From Shewanella glacialipiscicola (GTDB taxonomy: Bacteria; Pseudomonadota; Gammaproteobacteria; Enterobacterales; Shewanellaceae), in the NCBI RefSeq assembly GCF_023283485.1, contig NZ_JAKILU010000027.1, forward strand, positions 1 to 43,457: DNA of 43,457 nt. The letters are read 5' to 3'. Positions 26,781 through 35,287 of this stretch are shown in pieces. Every line of letters starts with the position of its first letter. The first letter of the stretch is position 1. The notes beneath the pieces are model-generated. The model had not been told where the DNA came from. It was given only the letters and a program-made list of their open reading frames with translations, and made no database searches. The position numbers and the translations under genes were made by a program.

Positions 26781-28646
26781 CTATTGTAATCTCTCATGGC
26801 TTGTATTGCTCTTGTCACTCACAGACTCACTATGGAGTTTATCTTCTGGAGGAAAAGGTTTACCTGAGCCATTGAATGCTTTTTTTATCGGTATGCGACC
26901 CGATTGCACCATAGCCGAGGCGGTTTGTATCAACTGCAAAAACTCATGGCGATAACCATAGGGGTCACTCCCCAATGCCGAACGTGCCAACTGGCTTAAC
27001 TGAGTATAATCAAATTGATGTAAATAGTGACTACCGTTCAGTAATTGCCCAAAACCTGCAACCGCAGCGGCAAATCTAAAATCATCACTCGCTTGTTCTA
27101 AGTCTTTAACACCTTGATCTAGTCTTATAGGATAAGTCAGCAACTGGCTTTGCGTTTGCTCTGGCAATTTATATCTCAGTTTAAGAAAAGCGATTTCTTC
27201 ACGGCTATATTTTTCTTGCCCCGTTTGAGCATCAACGCCATATCTGAGTTTATCATTCGCCCTATTCCCTGCTTCCACATACCTTAGCTCATACAAGGCT
27301 GTCACAGTATGACCCGCGCCTATTTCGCCCGCATCCACCTTGTCGTTATTAAAATCCTCTCGCGCTAACGCGCGATTATCATAACCAATAAGACGATATT
27401 CAGACACTAAGGCCGGATTAAACTCCACTTGCACTTTAACGTCTTTGGCAATAGTCAATAAGGTGGAGCTCAACTCATCCACCAGCACTTTTCGCGCTTC
27501 ATTTAACGTATCAATATAGGCATAGTTACCATTACCCTTGTCAGCTAATTGTTCCATCAGTTGATCGTTATAATTACCCAGACCAAACCCTAAGGTGGTT
27601 AAGCTAATGCCATTGGCTTTTTCCTTTTCAACCAAGGCAATCAAATCATCAAAACTTGTCACGCCGACGTTAAAGTCACCATCGGTTGCAAGGATCACCC
27701 GATTAATACCATTGGGGATAAAATGCTTTTTTGCCAATTGATAGGCTTGCCTAATCCCTTCACTGCCATTGGTTGACCCACCTGCACTCAGCTGTTCTAA
27801 CACATAGGTTAAGGTTTGAGTAACATTACCCGACGCGCCATCGAGCACCGCACCCGCGGCGCCGGCATAAACTACAATCGAAACTTTATCCTGCGCACTT
27901 AACTGCGTAGTCAGTAGCTTTAGCGATGTTTGCAATAACGGTAGTTTATCGGCTGACGCCATCGAGCCTGAAACATCGAGTAAAAAGACTAAGTTGCTAG
28001 CGCCTATCTGAGACTTAGGTAAGTCATAACCTTTAAGTCCAATTCGCAGCAACATCATGTCATCGTTATAGGGTGAAGGCGCAAGCTCAGTAGTGACACT
28101 AAAGGGCACCGTATTTTTAGCTGGCAAGGGATAATCGTAAGTAAAATAATTGAGCATTTCTTCAACCCTGACAGTGCCCTGCTCGGGTAAGCGTCCTTCC
28201 CTTAGCATTCGCCTTAAAGTGGCATAACTGCCAGTATCGACATCGATAGAAAAGGTCGATACTGGGGTTTCTCCGGTCACCATGATGCCATTTTGCACCT
28301 GCCGCTCGAATTTGTTTTGATCAAGTGGGATCGCGGCATAATCTCGCGGCATGAGGGCGATTCCCATAGCCGCATCATTGCGAGACATTGACATCGGCGC
28401 TACGACTCTAGCCATATCAACCTTAGCAGCATCACGCATTTCTGTTTGGTGCGGCGAGTTTTCTTTATGATTTTGCTCTACTTGCTGCCGTTCTGCCTGT
28501 TGTTGAACCTCGACACCTTTACCGCCACAGGCCGCTAAACCCAGAGTGACTAGCAATAAAGCAGCGCTATTAATCGCCAATGCGACGGTACTTTTGCGGA
28601 TTGACACGGGATTTATAACCGACCTTAAGCAATATAACGTTTTCAT
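26781..28646 (-). CDS. YfbK-family von Willebrand factor A lipoprotein
   Basis: 621-residue predicted lipoprotein. The start is ATG 28646 (MKTLYCLRS); the frame extends further but lacks a site. After a long basic leader the lipobox LAAC places lipidated Cys40. A charged linker is followed by the vWF-A N-terminal domain (FSIDVDTGSYATLRRMLREG) and the vWA domain with an intact MIDAS motif DVSGS at 224-228. A DUF3520-type C-terminal domain (ELRYVEAGNR..., EIAFLKLRYKLP) completes the YfbK architecture. The function in E. coli is unclear. Placement ahead of an ECF sigma and membrane protein suggests an envelope-sensing role, which is inference. Confidence 0.9.
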   Translation of the reverse strand: MKTLYCLRSVINPVSIRKSTVALAINSAALLLVTLGLAACGGKGVEVQQQAERQQVEQNHKENSPHQTEMRDAAKVDMARVVAPMSMSRNDAAMGIALMPRDYAAIPLDQNKFERQVQNGIMVTGETPVSTFSIDVDTGSYATLRRMLREGRLPEQGTVRVEEMLNYFTYDYPLPAKNTVPFSVTTELAPSPYNDDMMLLRIGLKGYDLPKSQIGASNLVFLLDVSGSMASADKLPLLQTSLKLLTTQLSAQDKVSIVVYAGAAGAVLDGASGNVTQTLTYVLEQLSAGGSTNGSEGIRQAYQLAKKHFIPNGINRVILATDGDFNVGVTSFDDLIALVEKEKANGISLTTLGFGLGNYNDQLMEQLADKGNGNYAYIDTLNEARKVLVDELSSTLLTIAKDVKVQVEFNPALVSEYRLIGYDNRALAREDFNNDKVDAGEIGAGHTVTALYELRYVEAGNRANDKLRYGVDAQTGQEKYSREEIAFLKLRYKLPEQTQSQLLTYPIRLDQGVKDLEQASDDFRFAAAVAGFGQLLNGSHYLHQFDYTQLSQLARSALGSDPYGYRHEFLQLIQTASAMVQSGRIPIKKAFNGSGKPFPPEDKLHSESVSDKSNTSHERLQ

Positions 28647-28877
28647 ATTGAATACCTTTGATGTTGACCTAAGACTGTAAACGGCGCTAATGGTAAAAAG
28701 AGTTATCACTTTTCTATTTTTTCAAAAAATATTACGGAACTTAAAATCAGCTCCAAGCACACTCTTTATATAACACAAAGTATTTACCCTCATTTTTGCC
28801 AACAAGATCACACTGCACACTGTGTCTGCGCACTAGAATAGAGCTTGTTACTTTGTCCCTCGCAATGGAAATTTCTC

Positions 28878-30605
28878 GTGCCACACTCTGCTCATTTGTT
28901 TTCTTTAAGGATCGCCCACGCACTCACTGAAGCTTGCGTGAAGGATAAGTATTCGTTTAAACGTTTTGGGCAAGATATTCTTGCAGGCCTCACCGTAGGC
29001 ATTATCGCCATTCCGTTAGCAATGGCATTGGCGATTGCCAGTGGCGTCGCGCCGCAATATGGCTTATATACCGCGATTATCGGCGGTTTTATTATCGCCA
29101 TGTCGGGTGGCTCACGTTACAGCGTCTCCGGCCCGACGGCGGCATTTGTAGTATTACTTTATCCTATAGCCCAACAATTTGGTTTAGCCGGATTATTAGT
29201 CGCAACAGTCATGTCAGGAATGATACTTGTCGGCATGGCGACACTACGCTTAGGCCGGTTGATTCTATATATTCCCGAATCCGTCACCTTAGGTTTTACC
29301 GCGGGCATTGGCGTAGTGATTGCCACTTTACAGCTCAAAGACTTTTTCGGACTCGAGATTGCCCATATGCCAGAGCAATATCTGGCTAAACTAATGGCAT
29401 TAGCCCAAGCGCTGCCATCAGTGCACTTACCTAGTCTACTGGTAGCCTCTGCCACGTTAGCCACTATGTTGCTGTGGCCAAAACTCAAAACACCCGTACC
29501 TGCCCATCTTCCGGCTATTATACTTGGTACTGTGCTCGCTTTAGTCCTCAATGCGATGGGGGCAGACATAGAAACTATCGGCACCCGCTTCCACTATCAA
29601 CTCAGTGATGGCAGTACAGGCATGGGGATCCCTGCAATATTACCCAGTTTCGAATGGCCTTGGTTGCAAGCGGGTGCAAATGGACAAGCCTTTCAGTTTA
29701 ATCTCACCACTTTTCAAGCCTTATTGCCTGCCGCATTTGCCATTGCCATGTTAGGTGCGATTGAATCATTACTCTGCGCTGTCGTGCTCGATGGTATGAC
29801 TGGTAAACGTCACAGTGCCAACAGTGAGTTACTGGGCCAAGGTATAGGTAATATCATCACACCATTTTTTGGCGGCATACCGGCAACGGCAGCAATTGCG
29901 CGCAGCGCGGCAAACGTCAAAGCTGGTGCACAAAGTCCGATAGCAGCCATGATCCACGCCATAGTGGTACTCTTTGGCTTAGTCGCCTTAGCGGGTGTGC
30001 TCGCTTACTTACCCATGTCGGCTATGGCAGCACTGTTACTCGTTGTAGCTTGGAATATGAGCGAAGCCCATAAAGCAGTGCATTTAGTTAAAACCGCACC
30101 TACCAGCGATATCATGGTCTTTTTCAGCTGTTTTTCATTAACCGTTATCTTCGACATGGTGATCGCCATCAGTGTCGGAATCATCCTAGCGGCCTTGCTG
30201 TTTATGAAGGAAATTGCTGAGATGACAAAGCTTTATGATGTCAGTAACAATAAACGTTATGTCGAGCAAGAGTTACCCGACAATTGGGCCGTTCTCAAAA
30301 TTAATGGACCATTATTTTTCGCTGCGGCCGACCGTATTTTTGCTGAAATTGCCAGCCTTACTGAAGATAAACACGTAATTGTGCTTTATCTCGATGGCGT
30401 CTCTATTTTAGATGCCGGTGGTTTAGCCGCACTGAGCAAGCTGATTGAAAGATGCAAAGTGAATAAAACTAAGCTCATCATTACCGATCTCCAATTCCAA
30501 CCAATCCGCACCTTGGCCAGAGCCAAAATTCAGCCGATTGAAGGTGTTTTGAAGTTTTACCCCACATTACGTGAGGCCATAACTGAAGCGTTAGTAAACG
30601 CCTAA
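28878..30605 (+). CDS. dauA: SulP-family anion transporter, DauA-like
   Basis: Inner-membrane SLC26/SulP transporter. It resembles E. coli DauA along its whole length (GITVGIIAIPLAMALAI-type block near the start, SGPTAAFVVLLYP, ESLLCAVVLDGMTG, ATAAIARSAANVKAG, MSEAHKAVHL). It ends in a STAS domain with VLDGVSILDAGG-like sequence (residues about 460-570). DauA imports C4-dicarboxylates at acid pH in E. coli; the substrate here is not proven. The start is uncertain: I prefer GTG 28878 with GGAA upstream, giving 575 residues; TTG 28896 and TTG 28845 are alternatives. It is divergent from the vWA operon. Confidence 0.88.
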   Translation: MPHSAHLFSLRIAHALTEACVKDKYSFKRFGQDILAGLTVGIIAIPLAMALAIASGVAPQYGLYTAIIGGFIIAMSGGSRYSVSGPTAAFVVLLYPIAQQFGLAGLLVATVMSGMILVGMATLRLGRLILYIPESVTLGFTAGIGVVIATLQLKDFFGLEIAHMPEQYLAKLMALAQALPSVHLPSLLVASATLATMLLWPKLKTPVPAHLPAIILGTVLALVLNAMGADIETIGTRFHYQLSDGSTGMGIPAILPSFEWPWLQAGANGQAFQFNLTTFQALLPAAFAIAMLGAIESLLCAVVLDGMTGKRHSANSELLGQGIGNIITPFFGGIPATAAIARSAANVKAGAQSPIAAMIHAIVVLFGLVALAGVLAYLPMSAMAALLLVVAWNMSEAHKAVHLVKTAPTSDIMVFFSCFSLTVIFDMVIAISVGIILAALLFMKEIAEMTKLYDVSNNKRYVEQELPDNWAVLKINGPLFFAAADRIFAEIASLTEDKHVIVLYLDGVSILDAGGLAALSKLIERCKVNKTKLIITDLQFQPIRTLARAKIQPIEGVLKFYPTLREAITEALVNA

Positions 30606-30650
30606 CATACAGAAACGACCGCCTCTTAAATCAATAATGTTAAGCGCTAT

Positions 30651-30670
30651 CCGCAGGGTTAACCCTGCGG
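30651..30670. repeat. Perfect 20-bp palindrome downstream of dauA
   Basis: CCGCAGGGTTAACCCTGCGG is fully self-complementary. It lies 45 bases after the dauA stop. ATTAAAAAG follows instead of a T run, so it is not a standard terminator in either direction. It could protect the transcript 3' end or be a protein site. Confidence 0.6.
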
Positions 30671-30904
30671 ATTAAAAAGAGGGATCCTGCACATAATGGG
30701 TCTTGCTATCCACTAATTCCCTCATAAACCCAACAGCATTAAAGGCCAGTTTTCCCCAAGCAAAAACGGGCAGAAATCATTAGGATCATGGTATTATTCT
30801 TCCCCATGATGCTTGCTAGCGATAACGCTTAAATGGGCATCAACTGTACCCAGGCCTGATACAAGGCTAAAATATAATTAAAATTAGTAAGTTAAGGAGT
30901 TATC

Positions 30905-31396
30905 ATGCAAGCCCTTGTTGCTGTTGTTATGGGTTCTAAAAGTGATTGGCCCACCATGGAAGCTGCCGCTGAGATAATGGATAAACTGCAAGTGCCTTAT
31001 CATGTTGAAGTGGTTTCCGCCCATAGAACGCCAGATAAACTCATGGAGTTTGCAGCCTCTGCCGCCGAGCGTGGTTTTAAAATCATCATTGGTGGCGCCG
31101 GTGGTGCAGCGCACTTACCCGGTATGATTGCCTCTAAAACTCGTTTACCCGTATTAGGTGTGCCGGTACAAAGTAAAGCCTTATCAGGCATGGATAGCTT
31201 ATTGTCTATTGTGCAAATGCCAAAAGGCATCGCCGTTGGTACCTTAGCGATTGGCACTGCTGGCGCATTTAACGCAGGATTATTGGCCTGCCAAATACTA
31301 GCTAATAATGATGCTGAACTCGCAAAACGCATAGAAGCGTTCAGAGAAGAACAAACCCGTGCGGTACTGGACAACCCAGACCCGAGGGAAGCCTAA
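30905..31396 (+). CDS. purE: N5-carboxyaminoimidazole ribonucleotide mutase PurE
   Basis: Converts N5-CAIR to CAIR in purine synthesis. It is the class I PurE, 163 residues. Conserved motifs: [12 protein letters not shown] near the N-terminus, SAHRTPDKL with the active-site His, and [15 protein letters not shown]. The C-terminal helix is intact. AGGAG lies seven bases before the ATG. The stop overlaps the purK start by one base (TAATG), so translation is coupled to the enzyme that makes its substrate. No PurR box was recognised upstream. Confidence 0.97.
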   Translation: MQALVAVVMGSKSDWPTMEAAAEIMDKLQVPYHVEVVSAHRTPDKLMEFAASAAERGFKIIIGGAGGAAHLPGMIASKTRLPVLGVPVQSKALSGMDSLLSIVQMPKGIAVGTLAIGTAGAFNAGLLACQILANNDAELAKRIEAFREEQTRAVLDNPDPREA

Positions 31397-32493
31397 TGAC
31401 TCAGACAAACACAAAACCTAAGGTTTGGGTATTAGGTAATGGTCAGTTGGGGGCAATGCTAACCCACGCGGGTGAGCCATTAGCGATTGAAGTTCACGCC
31501 GTTAATATTATGACGCCTACAGATGAAATTCTACCGCTAGCGCCCCATGACATCATTACCGCCGAGCGCGAGCAATGGCCAGAATCCGCCCTTAGCTTAC
31601 AACTGAGTTCTCACCCCCATTTTGTTAATGGTCCGGTATTTAGCCGTTTAGCCGACCGTTTTAGCCAAAAAAGCCTGCTTGAACAACTCAATGTGCCTAC
31701 GGCGCCTTGGGTGTTAGTCGACGATACCACCCAAGTTGCAACGCTGTACCAAGACTACGGCCCAAGAGTATTAATGAAACGCCGTACTGGTGGTTATGAC
31801 GGTAAAGGTCAACATTGGCTCAAACAAGCCGAAGCGGGTGATATTCCACACGACTGGCGTAACCTCGCCATTGCAGAACAAGCCATTAACTTTGATGAAG
31901 AAATATCATTAGTCGGTGTACGTACCCGTGCAGGCGAATGTGTGTTTTATCCATTGACACTTAACTTGCATCAAGACGGCATTTTAATGGCATCCATTGC
32001 GCCACTAACACGCTTAAACCATCTGCAAACCCAAGCTGAAACCATGCTTAGCGCAATTATACACGAGCTTGACTACGTTGGCGTAATGGCTATGGAGTGT
32101 TTCCGCGTTGGCGACAAACTGCTGGTAAATGAGCTTGCACCGCGAGTACATAACTCCGGACATTGGACTCAAGCCGGTACTCATATGGATCAATTCCAAT
32201 TACACCTTAGGGCGCTTTGTGGGGTTACGATCCCGCAGCCACAAGTAAACTTTCAATGTGTTATGGTCAATCTTATTGCTATTGAACATGACCCACGCTG
32301 GTTAAGTTTGCCCAATGCTGAGTTATATTGGTATAACAAAGAAGTGCGCCCTGGTCGTAAAGTTGGACACTTAAACCTCTCGGTACCTAATATGACAGTG
32401 TTCGAAAACAGTATTACCGCCTTACAGGCATGGATGCCTGCGCAATATCAGGCTCCGTTAGCGTGGATATTGGCCGAACTCACACTAAAATAG
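31396..32493 (+). CDS. purK: N5-carboxyaminoimidazole ribonucleotide synthase PurK
   Basis: ATP-grasp enzyme that carboxylates AIR with bicarbonate to N5-CAIR for PurE. The N-terminal fold shows VWVLGNGQLGAMLTHAGEPL. The ATP-grasp region has VLMKRRTGGYDGKGQHW and EEISLVGVR. The metal/phosphate motif is VNELAPRVHNSGHWT. The length of 365 residues is normal. The operon with purE ends at an A/T-rich hairpin. Confidence 0.97.
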   Translation: MTQTNTKPKVWVLGNGQLGAMLTHAGEPLAIEVHAVNIMTPTDEILPLAPHDIITAEREQWPESALSLQLSSHPHFVNGPVFSRLADRFSQKSLLEQLNVPTAPWVLVDDTTQVATLYQDYGPRVLMKRRTGGYDGKGQHWLKQAEAGDIPHDWRNLAIAEQAINFDEEISLVGVRTRAGECVFYPLTLNLHQDGILMASIAPLTRLNHLQTQAETMLSAIIHELDYVGVMAMECFRVGDKLLVNELAPRVHNSGHWTQAGTHMDQFQLHLRALCGVTIPQPQVNFQCVMVNLIAIEHDPRWLSLPNAELYWYNKEVRPGRKVGHLNLSVPNMTVFENSITALQAWMPAQYQAPLAWILAELTLK

Positions 32494-32521
32494 CGTTAAT
32501 TTGGTATTTAATTGGCAAATC

Positions 32522-32563
32522 ACTGATATGAAATTATTCAATATTTCATATCAGTTTATATTT
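32522..32563 (+). terminator. A/T-rich hairpin after purK, probable terminator
   Basis: Arms ACTGATATGAAAT and ATTTCATATCAGT are perfectly complementary (13 bp) around an 8-base loop. TTATATTTTAATTT follows. It lies 28 bases past the purK stop. The stem is A/T-rich, so efficiency is uncertain. Confidence 0.65.
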
Positions 32564-32661
32564 TAATTTCCGTTATATACTTAACCAACGGAGCATAAAT
32601 AAGTTACTGACGTATCGTATTAAATGAAGGCTAGCAATAACCCAAATAAAGGAATATTCGA

Positions 32662-33924
32662 GTGAAATTAAGGGATAATTTCAAACGTAAAACAATAGAT
32701 CGCTTAGATTATCGTTATCATCTGCTACTGCTTATTGTACCGATATGTCTATTCGTGCTGCTCTTTGTTTTTAATGCGCCAACAGAAAACTGGACCATTC
32801 TGCCCTTACTATTTGTTTGTATCATTTACATCTTTGCCTATAGCCTAACTTACTACTTGCATCAAGGACGTCTGACTCGACTTTGGCAACACTTAGAGCA
32901 AGTCGTCACCATGAACGATGCTATTTACGAACTGGCACACCTCTCAAGCCATTATAAAAATGAACATGCTTTTCTTGATGCCTTACTCAACAAAGCCGTA
33001 TATGTGATTAATGGTGCCGAAATGGGCAGCATCATTAAGGTCAATGAAACCAATAACAAACTGTATTTTGAATCAGTTGTTGGACTCGACTTAACAAAGC
33101 TCAGATTACTGGACTTCACCTTAGAACAAACCTTTGAATATCGACTCACAAAAGGCAGATGCGATCAGGTAGTTGTTATTAATAATATCGAAAATATCAA
33201 TGCGGGCAGCACCTTATCCAAAGAAGAACAACAAATTTTACTTACAGTGTCTAAGCAGCCAATACGCTCAACCCTGTCTAGTCCTATCCGTATTGACGGT
33301 AAGCTTTATGGCATGCTAAACCTCGACAGCAGCTGCGTTGGTGCCTTTAGCGATTATGACCGTAATCTAGTGTCTATTCTGACCCACGAAGCCAGTAATG
33401 CCATTGCGCTTTACCAAAAATCACAACAGATCACTAAACTCGCTAATTTTGATTCGCTAACTGGACTTTATAACCGAAAAAATTTTGAAGATGAGCTGCA
33501 GCATTGGCAACAGAAATCCCACCTTGGCAGCTTTCTGGTCATTATCGATATGGATAATTTAAAAACCATCAACGATGTCTATGGACACCAAATAGGCGAT
33601 ATTGCCATCCAGCGTACCGCTAATGCCATAATGAGCTATTGGCAAAATAAAGCGATTATTTCCCGTTTTGGAGGTGATGAGTTTGTTGTTTTATGCCATG
33701 GTCCACAAGCTCAAATTGAACAAGATTTAGATAATATACGTAAAACCTTAAACCAAGACTCCGAGCTTAACCTCAGTTTTAGTTACGGGATTACCGCTTT
33801 TGAAGGCGATTGGTCTCAATCTTTTAAAACTGCAGATAATGCAATGTATGAACAGAAACGTGCAAAGAAAAAAGCCATAAAAGCATTAGAAGCCTTCGCA
33901 ATTAAACCTAAACCATCCAATTGA
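32662..33924 (+). CDS. Membrane-bound GAF-GGDEF diguanylate cyclase
   Basis: Predicted to make cyclic di-GMP. The start is GTG 32662 with AAAGGA eight bases upstream. There are two membrane helices (about 20-38 and 46-66), a GAF sensor domain at about 95-252 (GSIIKVNETNNKLYFESVVG, SSPIRIDGKLYGMLNLDSS), and a GGDEF domain from about 260 to the end. The catalytic motif RFGGDEF (337-341) is intact, and the metal/substrate residues IDMDNLKTINDVYGHQIGD are present. No RxxD inhibitory site is seen ahead of GGDEF, so product inhibition at that site is unlikely. The gene stands alone. The GAF ligand is unknown. Confidence 0.93.
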   Translation: MKLRDNFKRKTIDRLDYRYHLLLLIVPICLFVLLFVFNAPTENWTILPLLFVCIIYIFAYSLTYYLHQGRLTRLWQHLEQVVTMNDAIYELAHLSSHYKNEHAFLDALLNKAVYVINGAEMGSIIKVNETNNKLYFESVVGLDLTKLRLLDFTLEQTFEYRLTKGRCDQVVVINNIENINAGSTLSKEEQQILLTVSKQPIRSTLSSPIRIDGKLYGMLNLDSSCVGAFSDYDRNLVSILTHEASNAIALYQKSQQITKLANFDSLTGLYNRKNFEDELQHWQQKSHLGSFLVIIDMDNLKTINDVYGHQIGDIAIQRTANAIMSYWQNKAIISRFGGDEFVVLCHGPQAQIEQDLDNIRKTLNQDSELNLSFSYGITAFEGDWSQSFKTADNAMYEQKRAKKKAIKALEAFAIKPKPSN

Positions 33925-33999
33925 GTTCAATATTTAAATCCAGTGTTAGCAGTAAACCTTATTGTTTAACCTGTTAACACTGACCTAAAAGGCTAAATA

Positions 34000-34626
34000 T
34001 CAACCAAAGAATAAACGCCATAGCCAAGATGAATCTAACTCTTTTTGACAGGTTTTATATTGGGCGGCATAGCGTTTAGATCTCTCATCCACTTTACTCG
34101 CCACCTTCACTAACCAAGCTTTTGATTTATAACTGCCGCGGCGATAACCGCCCCAACCTTCGTGATAATTAAGATACTGAGTCCTTGCATCCCATTTAGA
34201 GATACCATTTATTTTATGGGTTTTACTGATAAACCAGCCCATAAAATCAATGGCATCATCAAAGTTACTGCGGCTTGACCAACTGTTTCCCGTCTCACGT
34301 ACATAATCATCCCATGTCATGGTTTTTGCCTGCGCATAGCCATAAGCATCACTGGCACGGCCAATCGGGATAAAACCTAAAAAGTATTGCATGGGAGGTG
34401 CAGCATTATGCTTAAATGAACTTTCTTGATACATCATCGCTAATGGCACATGCACTGGTACACCCCATTTGTCGCGGGCATCTTTAGCGGCTTCGTACCA
34501 ACCACGGTGTTCTTGAAATATCTCACATAAATTTTCAGGAGATTTTGGAGGAGATGTCGCGCAACCAGACAAGATACCCAGTGACGCAAACAGCAAAATA
34601 GCGGAAAGCCTATTCATTAATACCAT
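34000..34626 (-). CDS. SLT-domain lytic transglycosylase-like lipoprotein
   Basis: Predicted outer-membrane lipoprotein that cuts peptidoglycan. The signal ends in the lipobox LSGC (Cys22). A goose-lysozyme/SLT-type domain follows: the probable catalytic Glu68 is in AMMYQESSFKHNA, with YGYAQAKTMTWDDY and YLNYHEGWGGYRRGSY further on. The protein has 208 residues. The first ATG (34626) and the ATG three codons later are both possible starts. It converges with the GGDEF gene. Family membership within the transglycosylases is not resolved. Confidence 0.85.
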   Translation of the reverse strand: MVLMNRLSAILLFASLGILSGCATSPPKSPENLCEIFQEHRGWYEAAKDARDKWGVPVHVPLAMMYQESSFKHNAAPPMQYFLGFIPIGRASDAYGYAQAKTMTWDDYVRETGNSWSSRSNFDDAIDFMGWFISKTHKINGISKWDARTQYLNYHEGWGGYRRGSYKSKAWLVKVASKVDERSKRYAAQYKTCQKELDSSWLWRLFFG

Positions 34627-34822
34627 GTTCTTTATAGAGTTAGCTGGCTACATGATGTCATAGACTCAGCTTGAGGCAAGTATAAAAAACTTTTTTAGCG
34701 CTTGGATCACCTAATCGCTATCGCGAAACTATCGTATTAACAAGATAATCTGCAGTGATAACAAGTTGAATCAATATTCCTAAACAGAATGGGGTGACGT
34801 AGATGCAACGGATATGACGTTG

Positions 34823-35287
34823 CTATTTCGTTTCGGGACTCAGCTCAAACTGGCATTCATGCTGCTCCTGCTGCCACACGCCCGGCTCCCAATAACTCGT
34901 ATCTTTTCCCATATAACGCTTATCGGTGTGGAATAGCGCTCCTAAGTGATAACGTTGATGGCTTTGGACGTTGAACTTAAACACCTTGGGGGTTCGTGCT
35001 GCAAGCGTAACAAACAAGTTAGGATCATCAATCAATTCCGCCACTGTAAACTCATATTCACCGGGTGCTAATTGATAATTAGGTTTCGACACTACCGCTT
35101 GGCCATTTAAATGCGTTACCACCACTCGATACCAGTGCGTACTGGCATCGGGTTGCAAATAGCCAGATACCGTACCACAGCCTAAAGGGTCTTCAGGTGA
35201 AGAAGCGCAACCCGATAAGAAAGCGCCTCCCCCCATAACCGCCGCAGTAATGCTCAAACGCACGTAAGAGCGTAAATTCGCTGTCAC
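34823..35287 (-). CDS. Small lipoprotein of unknown function, coupled to gshA
   Basis: 154-residue predicted lipoprotein with the lipobox LSGC (Cys27) after a hydrophobic stretch. The mature part shows no known enzyme motif but includes LAPGEYEFTVAELIDDPNLF and HQRYHLGALFHTDKRYMGKD, a beta-rich pattern. The start is GTG 35287, overlapping the gshA TGA by four bases (GTGA), so it is translated with gshA. Four cysteines besides the lipid one are not apparent; only two remain in the mature chain. I do not recognise the family. A link to glutathione is only suggested by gene order. Confidence 0.8.
   Translation of the reverse strand: MTANLRSYVRLSITAAVMGGGAFLSGCASSPEDPLGCGTVSGYLQPDASTHWYRVVVTHLNGQAVVSKPNYQLAPGEYEFTVAELIDDPNLFVTLAARTPKVFKFNVQSHQRYHLGALFHTDKRYMGKDTSYWEPGVWQQEQHECQFELSPETK

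Noticed and set aside
30606..30904. PurR operator before purE
   Set aside because: No sequence close to the ACGCAAACGTTTTCGT consensus was found.
33940..33985. Convergent terminator between the GGDEF and SLT genes
   Set aside because: CAGTGTTA and TAACACTG can pair, but the loop is about 25 bases and there is no T run; too weak to list.
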